A stretch of 64,000 nucleotides of DNA from Xylocopa sonorina (taxonomy: Eukaryota; Arthropoda; Insecta; Hymenoptera; Apidae), in assembly GCF_050948175.1 (NCBI RefSeq), contig NC_135201.1, positions 6,696,001-6,760,000 on the forward strand. Direction: 5' to 3'. Made by a program: the position numbers and the translations under genes. Positions 28,099-39,884 of the stretch are shown here, piece by piece; position 1 is the stretch's first letter; the number at the start of each line of letters is the position of its first letter. The notes below the pieces were generated by a model that was not told the DNA's origin, ran no database searches, and worked only from the letters and a program-made list of their open reading frames with translations.

Positions 28099-28213
28099 CG
28101 AAGAAGAGCATGGACGAACGAAGTAGTGCAAGTGCTGGTGCCATCAGAGGAAGCAAAAAGTGTCCGTGGAAGCTCGAATCGTAGCGAGCGATCAATGAAT
28201 ACGAACGGGGGCG

Positions 28214-28461
28214 ATGATCGAAGACGCGACGATGATCGCGTTCTTCTTCCTCGTTTGGATGATGGTCAGGGCGAAGGAGGAGGCGAAGGACTCGAAGCAA
28301 GACTCGAGAAGAGAATCTTTGGCGAGGGATAACCGCGAACGTGGCGACTCGAGGAGAAACTCGAAGGAGGCCACGTCGTTCGGTCACACGTCTCACGTCG
28401 ACAGACGTAGACATCGACTTCGACGGCACTCGCGTCGATACTACGTCGATCGTAGCAAGAG
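28214..28461 (+). CDS. dnc: dunce alternative first coding exon, hydrophobic N-terminus and Arg/Ser-rich tail
   Basis: This open exon has 82 codons plus two bases. It starts at an ATG with an in-frame TGA just upstream (28196) and ends at a strong donor (AAGAG, then GTGAGTC) in phase 2. Joining to 39696 makes Ser at the junction, before FDVENG. Residues 7-18 (MIAFFFLVWMMV) are strongly hydrophobic, shorter than a full membrane span but comparable in size to the membrane-inserting segment of mammalian PDE4A1. Next come a charged Lys/Glu/Asp region and an Arg-rich region holding three RRxS sites (RRES, RRNS, RRHS), typical PKA targets. Inference: an isoform placed at membranes and controlled by PKA. 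A second in-frame ATG at codon 7 has an A at position -3 and could be used. Downstream it shares all exons with the other long forms. Confidence 0.75.
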
Positions 28462-31400
28462 GTGAGTCAGTTCGATCATTCTCTCGATCGTGGGATCGAG
28501 CACGAGTATAGTCGCGACACGTGCTCGGGAATATTATTAAACTCTATCCGATGCAATTAATTCCGAGGGCGACGCGAACCTGCTTTCTGACGAGAAACAT
28601 GGACGCCAGAGATCACCAGGCGTTTATTAAGTCCCTGACATTAGCGCAGTCTGGCGGTTGACCGCCTAATTACACGCTAAAGAGAAAATCGTAATGGAGC
28701 GGCCCCGTAAACACAGGCCACGGTAATCCTATGATCGCGAGGTACCCTGGCGAGAGCAATCGGTTGAAAATAAACCGGGTCCCTCGTAATACCCCTTTAA
28801 GATTACGTCCACCGAGGTTTATTAAATCTGATCTACTTACTAGCCCTAATGCTAATGTAATCGATGCGCAGCTTAGTAACCGTACGATGGGACTCGATTA
28901 GCGTTTGATGGTCGATTCGTTGGTCTACCGAGTCACAGAAATCTTGCGCGTCTTAATCTTCATTGGTCTATTCTCTGATCTTATCCTACTTTTTTTACTC
29001 GTTAATCTATTTTTCAGCTGTCAGATCGTACGGTTCGGTTAAATTGGGTTACGGTGCTGATTCCAGCCGAGTTTTTCCACGGATTCCGCGACCGCGTATC
29101 GCCCAGTGGAGGAACGAGTTCTTGACACAAATCTGGCGACCCTGAAGAGCGCGTAGGTGATAAACACCCTTAACAACCGCGCGGCACGCCAGCCCCTCTC
29201 GTGATCGATAACGAGACCTTTCACCCCGACCTTTTTCTAGCGCACACGATTTCTGATCATTTCTCTCGATCGTTTATGGGGTGTCCCGATTCGCCTGAAG
29301 AATAGGGACTCTCATTTTCGCGATCTACAGTCATAACGCAACCTGACTTAACTTTATTTATTGGCTTGTTGCCACCCTCGTTGAGAAGCTGATGTATCGA
29401 ATTAGATCATGGTTCTTTTGCGTTTCCTACACGAAGTATTCTACTTCGAGTAAAGATCGAGATATGGTTGAACATTTTTGGGATTATTTTTTGTTCGAAT
29501 TGCGAATTGATCGATGGTAGTTTCGCGTAGCAAAGGGATTCAGAGCGTAGGTTTACGCCGACTCGATGAGTTGGTGCGACTGGTCCACTGTCAATATAAT
29601 TTTCCATTAAACGAGCTGAATGGAAAGCCCGATTATGCCTCGAAAATTAGGTCGGCAACGACTGGAGGGAGGATTTATTGCGTCCTATAGCCAATATAAA
29701 ATCAAATAAAGGAGACGTGAGTTCCTTTCTCCTATCTTTAGAGGGATACGTCCTTTGTAACTTGCTATTTACTGGAAACGTAACAGACCCTTTATGAACG
29801 TTTTACGGCCGCGAAATGTAATCCATTTTTATTTCGATATTGCCGTTGGAGAAACATGAAAATTATTTCGCGCGAAACAGGGAATTCGCGAGTGTTTGCG
29901 CAGGAAGTGGACCTCGAAAGCGTCTAAACAAATATACCGGCGGCGAAATCGAGTGGAAATAGATATGGAATGCTCGTTAAAATTGTTACGTGGAAATAGA
30001 CGCAACACTCTTCGAGATATCCAGTATTCTTAATTCGCAATTCGCGAAAGGGACAAACGTTCGAGGGAGCGAATAAAAGTCCCGACACGTTTCATCCGTC
30101 TTTGTTGTAATTTCATTTCCGGGAAAAGCTGAGAGTTGCGAGAAGAAAGATTGATAGTATCAAGTTTATCTCGACTAAGGAAATACGCGTTTTAATGCCG
30201 CACTTTGGAATTCGCGCATAACAAGACGACTTTATCGCACTTCCGCGTCGAGATTATGGTTCGAAGGAAGAGCGTAGCTCGTGGGACGCCATAGTAAACA
30301 GAACGTTTAGTTCGATGAGTTATCAGGATCGTAAAACGCAGATCTATTTCGAGTCCGAGGCAAGCGCGAGATAGGAACAATTGCCTTGTACTTATTGCGA
30401 TTGAAAACACTGTGGACCATCGTAAAATCCTCATTAACTATGATCTCATACTCTTAATTGATCCAACAACACTACTGATTCCACGCAGCTACCAAATTGG
30501 ACCGATCACCCAAAGTGGAGCACCCTGAGCCACCCAAAGCTAGACTCAGCACTGCATACTTGGTGACCAGTGATTTTAACTCGAAAAAGTCTTCACGATT
30601 GGTCATTCGTTAACACGATACCGATTTTGGGTCATCCAAACATTGCTCGATTAATCAGCCGCGTGCAAGTAGTTAAGGATGGGACCAATCATTTCTGGAA
30701 CTATCGGCATATTTGCTTAGATGTCCCAACGCGAACACGACGTCACGTTGCACAAACATGGCGAGTCTTTTCGGTAAACCCAATATGTGGTCAAAACGTG
30801 TTGATGCAGTCCAGCGAGCATCGCAGTTACCGCCAATACCGCGGCAGCCACTCGACGATACAGCGATTTCAATTCGATTCTAGCCAGCGATTGTCACCTG
30901 GACACCCAACACCGAACGAGGAACTCGAACGGTAATATCTCGAAGCCAGTCGAAAAGCAGCAACGCGAAACGTTCCTCGCGGAGAAACCGGAGGATGAGA
31001 CGTAACAGATCGGCAGTTAACAGCGTGTTTGGACACCGCGAGCACTATGGCGTTGGGTTTCTAACGTTTCGACCGATTCGTGTAGGAAGGTTTACAGAGC
31101 AAGTGCAGCCGCGGTGTACGAAAAAAAAGTTGGGATTTACGATTGCCATAACGTCTCGTTATTTCGGGCAGTTATGTATGCCAGCGCGTAAACGCTGTCG
31201 CTATGGACTCTCCGTGGCGGAGGAATCCTCGCGAGCATAGAATCTTCCTTGAATTGTTCCTTTATTTTTCCTTCGAGTTTCTTCTTACAGAAGATTCCAA
31301 CGATTTTTTCCCGTAAATTTCCTTCATACGAAACGTTCTAGGAATAAAATGAACCGAGTCGAAAAGACTGCGAAGCAAACCTAACTTGGTCGTACATTGG

Positions 31401-31936
31401 TACTAAAATGGCCCCGCGTTCAGAAGCGACAGTATCTCGTGGGTTATCAAAGAAACAGGAAGCGAATTTGTCCTTCGAGATGAAAAAAGATTTTTTTCCT
31501 ACGTCGACAACAACCGAGGCCATAATTCTGCCGTAATTCTCGCGTTATTAACTAATAAAAGGTCTCCAAGAGCGCGGGACACGAGGTTGTGTAATGAATT
31601 TCGTAATGGCAGGGTAAGTGTTTTCCGCGGCGCGCAATTAGGCGAGCGTGACACGATCGTTTCCTTCGCGATCGGCTCCACGCTTCTCTCTCGTTCTAAG
31701 ACCTCTATCTGGGTTCAGTTTCGGGAAAATCGAGAGCAGCGGCGGAGGTTTGATCAAATTTTTCACGGGCAATCGTGCAACCCAACGTGCCATCAACTGG
31801 CGACAATGTCTAGTCAGGAAAATTGCCACAATCTTCATTGATGCGTTTAAGTTTATGGCTCGCGCCAATTCGTGTCAACTGCTTCGATCGTGTGGGACGT
31901 AAATTACACCATTGTCCCTTCTTACAGAAAACTCTT

Positions 31937-31944
31937 TGACGTCA
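31937..31944. promoter_or_regulatory. Palindromic CRE (TGACGTCA)
   Basis: This is a perfect cAMP response element, about 780 bases upstream of the predicted transcription start at 32721. Together with the promoter it is compatible with cAMP-responsive transcription of a dunce isoform, but one chance match per window is expected. Confidence 0.45.
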
Positions 31945-32688
31945 CCGAGCTCTCAATTTCGTCGGACGTTTTTCGAGCCGTGAAAGCCCCGCGTTCAATT
32001 CTCTCCGCGGGCCTTTGTACGACCCGGTACGAATGTATCCCGCGACAATGCGGCAATAATTTATTGCTCGGATGAAAGAATCGATTTCCAAATGCACCGC
32101 GAAATGCGACTGTCAAACAAATTGACAATTCGAAGCGAGCAAGACGAATTCAGACTCGATTGTAGCTTAAAAATGACGGATAAGATTATACTTTCTTATC
32201 AGTAAGCTAGATGTACTCCACAACTTAACGATTTCGTAATGTTAACACTTCCAAGCTTATAATCCTCTTGATTCCTATTTGATGGACAAACATTCCACAT
32301 TTTTCCAAGCCAAGTTAAAGCCTGCGTGTCGCTCTGCTCTAGAATGGAACTCTTCCAAATCCCAACCATCTCACAGGTGGTTTCATCGCTAAAAACTGTT
32401 GGTTGAACTGGTTGAACCAAAGCAGACATTATAATCACTCACTGTAAACTACAAACCGATCCGGTAACTCAACTAGCTCGCCCAACAGTATCCGCAATAA
32501 TTTACCACAAACGTAACGTTTTTAAACGGCGACACGTACATCTTGGGTGGCTTCGAATCTGAAACAAAAGCTTGGACGCCCCTCCCGGGTTATCATTCGA
32601 GCAAATACCGTGCAAAAATCCCAATATTTGCTCGCGGAGGAGAGCCGGCGTTGGCGCGTCACGCAGGTACACGCTGACTGGTCCCGCG

Positions 32689-32752
32689 TATAAGCAACAG
32701 CTCGAAGCATGGCTGGCGTCAGTTCACAGCGGGCACGCGACCACGGAGGATC
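32689..32752 (+). promoter_or_regulatory. dnc: Core promoter: TATA box, initiator and DPE
   Basis: TATAAG at 32689-32694 is followed by the arthropod initiator TCAGTT at 32719-32724. If its A (32721) is +1, the TATA box starts at -32. GGATC at 32748-32752 matches the downstream promoter element consensus RGWYV at exactly +28 to +32. All three elements have canonical spacing on the gene strand. Sequence downstream is GC- and CpG-rich with no early ATG, like a 5' leader. The promoter lies 4.8 kb before the first exon at 37486 and is a good candidate for its source, through a noncoding first exon whose donor I could not fix. Confidence 0.6.
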
Positions 32753-33848
32753 GCTGTCAGCGAGTGCACGCGCGATCGCCGCGTAGTCCTTGGTACAGGA
32801 CACGCGCCAGGACGAACCAGAGCTTCTCCGTTCGCCAGTCGCGACAGTTGCGCGTTCTTCGAATCAGTGCTCGCGCAAGAAGCCAGTGTTTGTGACTTGT
32901 TCCGTGGAGATTTAAAAAGTGCTTCGAGAAAAGGTTCTTTCGAGGGGATACAGTTTGGGGAGGGTCAACCTGACGGATCAAGGAATCCCAGTTTGAGTTT
33001 CTAGGTTTGAATTATCGAAGATTTCTTACTTCAGCTACCCCTTTCGAATTTTTCAACCGCTCAGACTGAAATTTGTCGAAGTTCGAAATGTACTTTTTTG
33101 GGGACGTTATACGCGGTGGGCTTTTCGGGTGTCCTCGAGCGGATTGATTCTTGGAGAGTTCTGTTTGTTAAACGCTCGAGTTTAATTAGAAACGGAGTAA
33201 CGGTGCCATTTTGTACTTTTTAACGAGCTAGTCTTGACGTGTTATTCCCAGTTGACCTAACGGAGGCCTGGCACCATCGATCTTGTAATCCGAGGCTCCA
33301 ATTTCAGCATCCCAACGGGGCCAATTTGAAATTTTTCCTCGGATTTAACAGAAAACCAACAATTACTGTGAAATATCATCTTCCACGGTGAAGTTAACGC
33401 TGATCGGAGAATGTTCTCGCTGAATATCAACGGGCAATTTTTTAACGTTAACATCGCATATCGATTTCTACTCGATGAAATTTTCTTCGATCTTTTTCCC
33501 GTTACTTCCCTCTCGCCGATGATTGATAGTTTCTTGAATCGAAGGCTACGATTTAAGAAGGGATCTGGGAAGACGAGGCTGCGGGTAAATATTTTTGTCC
33601 CGCGTTTCAATCACGTCGAAGATGACACATTGCTGTTGATATTGCGAGGCTACCAAAGGTATCACCCGTGAGAGACGGTTCAACGTTCTCAGGAGGGAAA
33701 TGAACATAATTCCTAGAAAGTTTCGTTCGATTGAATTTCGTCAAGTTTAAGTTGAAATTCGATTATATTACGCGCTACGAATAGCAGTAAATAATTATTA
33801 TGGACTCCATAAATTTTTACGAGCGCTACATATTTCCGTGTTGTAGAC

Positions 33849-33893
33849 ACTAGAGATACTATGCTTGTATGCTATGAGAACTACAGATACTAT
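33849..33893. repeat. 14-bp direct repeat
   Basis: ACTAGAGATACTAT at 33849 and ACTACAGATACTAT at 33880 differ at one base and are 31 bases apart. A short inverted pair (CTTGTAT at 33864, ATACAAG at 33892) overlaps them. It looks like a small local duplication without evident function. Confidence 0.7.
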
Positions 33894-36800
33894 ACAAGTG
33901 CTAGAAACAGCGTACAATATTAAAAAAATATATTTTTCTTCGAAACTGAATAATGTCTGGCGAATATTTTCGCTCGTATTTCTTTGCGAATATTAAAAAA
34001 TTGGAGGCAACAAAAAGTTGAGTGTGTCTGGTGAAAGCAACGAGCCTCTCGTTATCGTGGCCGCTCTCGTGACACTCGTGTCGATAGATTTCCGTATCTA
34101 TGCAAACATCCGAGGCTGATCGAAGCGTACGATGGCCGGAACGTGAACCACCGCCGCGATTATCGATCACGTTCCCCTTGTAATTTTCGTCAGGGACGTG
34201 TGTCGATGCGCCGGACAATTTGTCGCGACAATTATATCGCTCTTATCGACGGGAAAGTAGTTACATCCTTTACTTTGTACGTACCGCACGAACGAACAAC
34301 CAATTCCATTAAAAAACGATCGTATTTCGATAGTTGTGCCTTCGTGCGACTGAAATAAAATTTAACGGTTAATTGAACTACCTTGAGATAGCAGAAAAAT
34401 TTCAAACACCACTCAACAATTTAGAGACGTCGTTAGAAAACGAAATTTTTCCTCTGATAGCGTATTCCGTCGTTTGAAAACGAATTATTCCTTCGGAAGT
34501 ATCAGAAAGAAAAAAACGAAAAGGCAAGTCATCTTTCAGGATGTTCGAAAGGAATTTTAAAAGCTGCGTGACTTCCCGCTAGCCTCGTTTCCCTCGTTCA
34601 ATAGCTTCGCCAATGTTAAGGGGAGATTTCTATGGGACGGGTAAAAATTTTCACGAGGAACCGTGAATGGTCGACGCGAGGAACCGCTGGCGATCGAAAG
34701 GTAGCTGGTATACGGTACGCGATGTATTAAAATTAGAAGACACTGGCGATCACTGGCCGAAAGATGGATGGCCGCATGACTTGCTCGTGTTGGATCTATG
34801 AATAACTTTATCAGGCGTCGGTGATGCCGGTGGATTGGCAGTTTTCATGGATTTTAAAGAGTGATTGATGCTGGTTGATGTTTGGTCCCCAGATGTGAGC
34901 TTTCTGGTTTTGAGAGGCCACGAAGAGAGGAGAACTTCGTTTCCGTTCATTCGAAACGAAAAGGAAGATTAGTTTCTAGTAACTGTATTATGAGAATCGT
35001 TAAAACAGTTGAAATTGACACGTCAAGGTAACTCGTTCAATATGACACAGACAGAAAGAAGAAATTTCCTCTAATTGGTCGCAGAAGAAAGATGACGTAA
35101 TTTTTATAGGTCCACTGTCTTAAGGTACAATAACAGCTTCAAAAGGACACTCTGTGGAGAGTTCTAACAGCGACTATTCGCTACGATTACTTTACCAGCC
35201 ACGTGCTTGGCCTGTACGTCCCATTACACTCTCTATTTCCCCATCGAGCGAGTTTATAGGGCATTTTTCTCGATACTTAGCCGCAGATGCGGAAGTCGCG
35301 GATTTAATCCGGGCCTCGAGACCAGTTCTAGCCCAGAGGGAACGAAGAAAGCGGAGATTAACTTATCGTCGAGCATCTTCATTGAAAGTTGATTACACGG
35401 TATCGTTGTTGTTTGTCGTCGAAATGGATTAAGTTGGGTCAAGTGACGGGGGCGGAGACGGAAACCGGCGCTTCCTCCGTGTCTCTGGTCGCAATTAAAA
35501 GTTGCTCGCGGGAGCTTGACTCTTCCTTGGTTCGATTTAATTTCGAATCTTAATTTAGAGACACGGGAGAGCGTTCGTTGTATTTTAAGCCACCGCGGAT
35601 AAGATAGCAATGTAATTTATGGGGGGTACGTGCGTGTGTAACATTGTGTAATGGGCACGCATTATGTAATGTAATTATCGACCGCGTTGCGTAATTTCTA
35701 CTTGTAACGCGACACTATTTTTACGCTCGTAAAATTAGCATTGTCTCTGTGATACGAAAGCTGTACGGTTCTCGCGTCGAAAAATTACACGGCAAAGTGT
35801 AAATCGTAAAATTTAATTACGCGTGTACGCGTGTCTCGCTGGATGTCGGTTAGGCTCGCCCGTGGTGACCGGAAGTAGGCTGCGGAGGACGCGATGCCAT
35901 CGCGTTACACAATGCTGCGAGAACAATCCCGGAAATAAATATTTCCTCCAAAGCGGAGATAACTTCTGTTGACCGAAACGGTTTTTTATCATTATGCAAC
36001 GTCGCTGTTACGCTCAGAGATTGAACTCTCTATTGTGATCTTACAATAAAAAGCTGTTGCAGAGCCTGAATTACGTAATTTAATTATATCGATCGTGCAC
36101 GCGTGTCGCGTCCCAGCGTTAGCTGCGTTCGATCGGAAGAGGATGCGATAACCGTAGACGAATCGCTGTTAGCAAAATATATGGCGTGGCTCTAAAAATA
36201 ATAGAACAATAGATTGGGTTCTCGGTGATTACAGAACCATTAAACTCGCTCGACGTACGCGAGTTACGCGAACAAACTCGATCGCCGTTAATTAACCAAA
36301 CACGGGGAACAGGCAATAACCGGCTAAATTCCTCTGGAACTACCGATTTCTAAACAAGAATCTCGTTTAAAAGTCACGCGCGCCGATGTAAAACTCATTT
36401 CCGTGAGCGGAGCCACGGATATTCGTAAAAGCCAAACACTAGAACTCATCTAACGAGCAAACAGACGAATGAAAAATTCCACTGAAAGTGTCCCTCCACG
36501 CTTCTACGAGCGGCGGGGAATTTTTTCCTTTTACCGTGTTCCGCTAAATCGAGATCGACGGGGGTTTCGAAGAGAATTCGTGGCTCGATCGTCGCTGGGT
36601 ACCAGGCAATCCCGGGTATTTCGTTCGTTTAGCTTCGTTTCCTTCTTCCGTCTCGCTCGCTGCTTCCGTGAAACTTCCCCTGCCGTCTTCCGCGGCCAAT
36701 TAAAGTAAATCGCCCGGCGTGCAATTAGTCGGGCCTCGAACGAACCGAATATTCGCGCCATCGAACCCGATATTACTTTCCCTCGAACTCGAGGACGAGA

Positions 36801-37485
36801 CGCGAAACAGATTTCGGAATTACTCCCGTCAGAAATCGAATACCACCTGATGTCACGTTTTTTTCGAATTAAAATACAAAAGTACAAATCGTACGCGATA
36901 AATGTTTCAGTTGTTGGTGTGCGATTTTAAAGATGCGCTTTGTTGATTTAATCTTGAGCTGAATCTAGTTTCATCGAAACGTACGCCTTTTATGTGAACA
37001 ATCATTTTTTATAGCGCTCTTTCACGATTCGCTCATTCTTGCTCACCATTTCAGCGAATTTGGGAGAGCGTAATATTTATTGAAAAACCATTGAGTACAT
37101 TTCGAACTTCTCATGGGAAACAAAGGGTATCGCAGTGTTAACTTTCCCACGAATTGGCTGAATTCATTAACGAAGCGCCAATCGAAAGGGTGAACCTGAG
37201 AGCTGCCCATAAAAATAGAAAGGGGTAGCTGAGCTGAGCGGATCTTTCTGAATTAACTTTAGCGAGTGAAACTCTCGCATCGGTTCATCGTCGTCGGACA
37301 TCTTGGCGAAGGAACCGCGCGAATATATTTTAAGTAAAGCAATACTTAGCGCGATAATACGTTTCTGAAGATTGGGTTAAGGAAAGAAATCTATCGAAGT
37401 GACGCGTTCGAGCGAAGGGACGAGGAAGGAACGGTCAAGGCTCTATCGATGGGCGAGCAATTTTTCATGAATTTCTGACGGCAAC

Positions 37486-37658
37486 ATGAACGACTACGCC
37501 ATTTTGGTGCCGCACGAGGTGTCCTCGAGATTGGCGCGCAGAGATTCCGGCACGATGAGGGTGACACTTCCGCTGACTTCGTTGAGAAGGCACAGCGGTT
37601 GCGTGTCGATGTTGTCCAGGGCGAAGCCTCACCCTAAACTGGTCTACGTGGCCGTTCC
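37486..37658 (+). CDS. dnc: dunce alternative first coding exon with RRHS motif
   Basis: This exon has 57 codons plus two bases. It starts at ATG in strong context (GGCAAC before it), with an in-frame TGA at 37468, and ends at a strong donor (GTTCC, then GTAAGTCG) in phase 2. Splicing to 39696 gives a Pro codon and then FDVENG. The peptide opens MNDYAILVPHEVSS and contains ARRDS near residue 21 and LRRHS near residues 33-37. The latter matches the RRHS PKA site in the unique N-terminus of mammalian PDE4D3, which also sits shortly before FDVDNG. Its third-position composition and length suggest real coding sequence. It is a small soluble N-terminus without membrane segments. The likely role is isoform-specific anchoring and PKA control of the phosphodiesterase. 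The promoter may be at 32689 or may lie immediately upstream. Confidence 0.78.
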
Positions 37659-39695
37659 GTAAGTCGATCTTCAAACGGGAACTTTTATTCCCATTTCTGG
37701 AGCCATATTAGAATGTAAAGAAAAAAAGAAGTTGTATCATAATTTTGTATTCTATTTATAATACCTTTCATACAATTTATGTACAGAAAACTCTTTAGGT
37801 AACACGTTCGCCATTAACTTGAACTATTGTTAGAAAAGAGAGCATCGAAAGAACTTGAATGAATTTGCATTGCATTTCATCGATCATTTGGTATATCTAA
37901 TCGTCGATCTTTCGCTTTCGAGGATATCCATTAGGAAATTGGCTCGAAACAACGGCTAAACCGATGATCCCTTTTAATTAGTAATAACGCAACGGAGAAC
38001 TGCTGTGCACGGAATTACCCTAATCACGGCGAACCAGTTCGTGTCTGAAAGAGATTTATAGTTTGCTCAGGGACTGTAGGACCAACGATTAGCCAACAGA
38101 TATTATTCCCCAGCATCTACTTAAACGGTGTGCTCTATCATTCTAGTGGAAACCTGATCAGATTTTCGAAACACGAGAAACTCCTTTCCTATGCTAATTA
38201 TTCTTTATTCGCAGCTAGTCGCGAGCACGATCGATCGTACTTTGGACTTTTAACCATCACTCAATGCGTTCTACGTAATTCGTTAGGGGCGCGGCGGCCA
38301 CGGAACGGAAGTGCCTTTTAATCACTTCTTTATTGGCGGCCCTGCTCGAAAACCAATATTAGCTATTCAGGCTTGGCCATGCGGTAGATAAACGCCAAGA
38401 TTGTCTTGATATCCCGCTTAACTTTGCTCAGTGCCATTACTCGTCACAACTTTTTTCTCCTACGCTTCGAATAATAATTGAAAACTACCAGCAACGATCA
38501 CTTTTTGCTCTCCAAGTCTCGAGAGCTTGAATGGCAACATGCGTCTCAGATTAAAGTAGAACCGGTCAGCCGTGATCGGACACCTTTCGAATAATTTTTG
38601 ACAATCCGAACCTGCTTCAAAATATCAATCGCTCGAAAATGTTCTGCAATTTTTTAATGAAATTTTCTGCGAGAATTCAGTTTAGAAAATTGTCGAAGGA
38701 AAAAAGAAATTGTTGTCGGACGAGAAATAATTTTCACGGAAAAATGGTGGAATTGAAGGAAAGCAATTATCGATGTTCGCTTTCCGGACGTTCGCTATTT
38801 AGCCATTGAATGGCAAGGCCGTGGATTTAATCATAGCTTACATAATGGCGCGCAATGATAAGTATCAGGAGCCGGAAGGCGACCCGTGTTTTCTGGTCAA
38901 CGCTGACGATAGGAAGAATGTTAATTAATCCCTGGGCTAATTAGGTGCGCTTAACGGGAAAATTGGATCGAGATCGCGGCGATTATTATCTTCGATAATT
39001 ATTCCTTGGCGCGTTGAGACGCAGTTCGAACGCGTACTTATCTGCGAATTTTTATTGCCAACAAAGGTCGACGTTAAATATCACGTAAAACTAACGTTTG
39101 TACAGAAACGAGCTTGGCAATTTCTACTGAAAACTCGAGATTTTTGCGATCTTTAACCAGAGACATTTTTCTGAACGCAGAAATCGAGTTTTGGTGACCC
39201 ATTTACAGATTCCTCACGATTGTTGTTGCTCTTTGACCAACCAACTGCTAGACGTGTGCTACGCAGTCTTTCTCTCGAAGAGCAACCCTTTCGTTTCCAA
39301 GCTGAGACGCTCTGGGCCTGAAAAAGTAAACTACGATGCATCCTGGTGACGTAAAGGGATGCCATCGTTAGCCTAACTAAGAAATTCGACCAGCATACTT
39401 TGCGAGCTATTTATACCGCAGCAGTGTCCACTGGGAGACGTACTTCCTCCTTAAAAGCTTCGAAACTACATGAAAATTATTGCACAAGTTAGACGTTGAC
39501 TTATACCTGAAGTTTCCATTATTTCCCGCGTTACTTAAAACAATTGATTTAGTGGACATTTTTTAAGACCGTAAATACTTCATTAAATCGATTACAAAGT
39601 CTATTTAATTTATAAAAAGAAATGAGAAATGTTGCTCTAAGTGATTTAATCGACGAACAATAACGCATTGAACGTTTTCTCTTCTCTGTTCGCAG
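37659..39695. other. dnc: Intron
   Basis: About 2 kb between the 37486 first exon and the shared UCR1 exon. It is AT-leaning and I see no coding or structured element. It ends in a pyrimidine-rich acceptor (TTCTCTTCTCTGTTCGCAG). Confidence 0.75.
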
Positions 39696-39884
39696 TTTCG
39701 ACGTGGAAAATGGCGCCTCTACGCTGGACGGCGGCGCCGGGGGCGGGGGTGGCGCCTCGCCGAGTGCAGGCCTGGTTCTCCAGACCCTGCCGCAGCGGCG
39801 GGAGAGCTTCCTGTATCGCAGCGACAGCGACTTCGAGATGTCACCAAAGTCGATGTCTCGAAACAGTTCGATCGCCAGCGAAAG
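39696..39884 (+). CDS. dnc: dunce shared exon: first half of UCR1 with PKA site
   Basis: This exon encodes the start of the common core of long PDE4 forms. It opens FDVENG, then has a Gly/Ala-rich stretch, then QRRESFLYRSDSDFEMSPKS and SMSRNSSIASE. RRESF (Ser codon at 39805-39807) is the conserved PKA site that activates long PDE4 enzymes. UCR1 binds UCR2 and restrains the catalytic domain. The exon is 189 nt; it enters in phase 2 and ends in phase 2 at a GTGAGC donor. The vertebrate RSPLDP motif between FDVENG and GLVL is absent and replaced by the Gly-rich run. It can join 41528, 42544 or directly 58865, all in frame. Identity as dunce/PDE4 is very secure. Confidence 0.97.

Larger units (their letters stand above)
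8724..28213. other. dnc: Intron with candidate regulatory sites
   Basis: This is the first part of a roughly 31-kb intron running from the donor at 8724 to the acceptor at 39695. I find no supported coding exon in it. It holds a GC-rich island (about 16600-17450), a GA microsatellite and a CRE pair (20587-20840), a recursive-splice-like site (22907-22930), a short GC-rich tandem repeat (24876-24905) and a CRE (26828-26835). Open frames such as the minus-strand one at 12652-13224 lack recognisable domains or splice logic. Confidence 0.65.
28462..37485. other. dnc: Intron with a core promoter
   Basis: No supported coding exon is present. The stretch holds a CRE at 31937, the TATA-Inr-DPE promoter at 32689-32752, and a 14-bp direct repeat (33849-33862 and 33880-33893, one mismatch). 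A segment at 30488-30600 reads open in one frame with a Pro/Lys-rich composition, but its splice phase does not fit dunce. Confidence 0.6.

Noticed and set aside
30488..30600. Pro/Lys-rich open segment after an acceptor-like sequence
   Set aside because: The donor is weak (GTGACC), the phase required by dunce meets a stop, and there is no ATG.
8724..39695. Genes nested in the large intron, as in fly dunce
   Set aside because: Fly dunce introns hold nested genes such as the glue gene Sgs-4. I found no signal-peptide repeat protein or other complete gene here.
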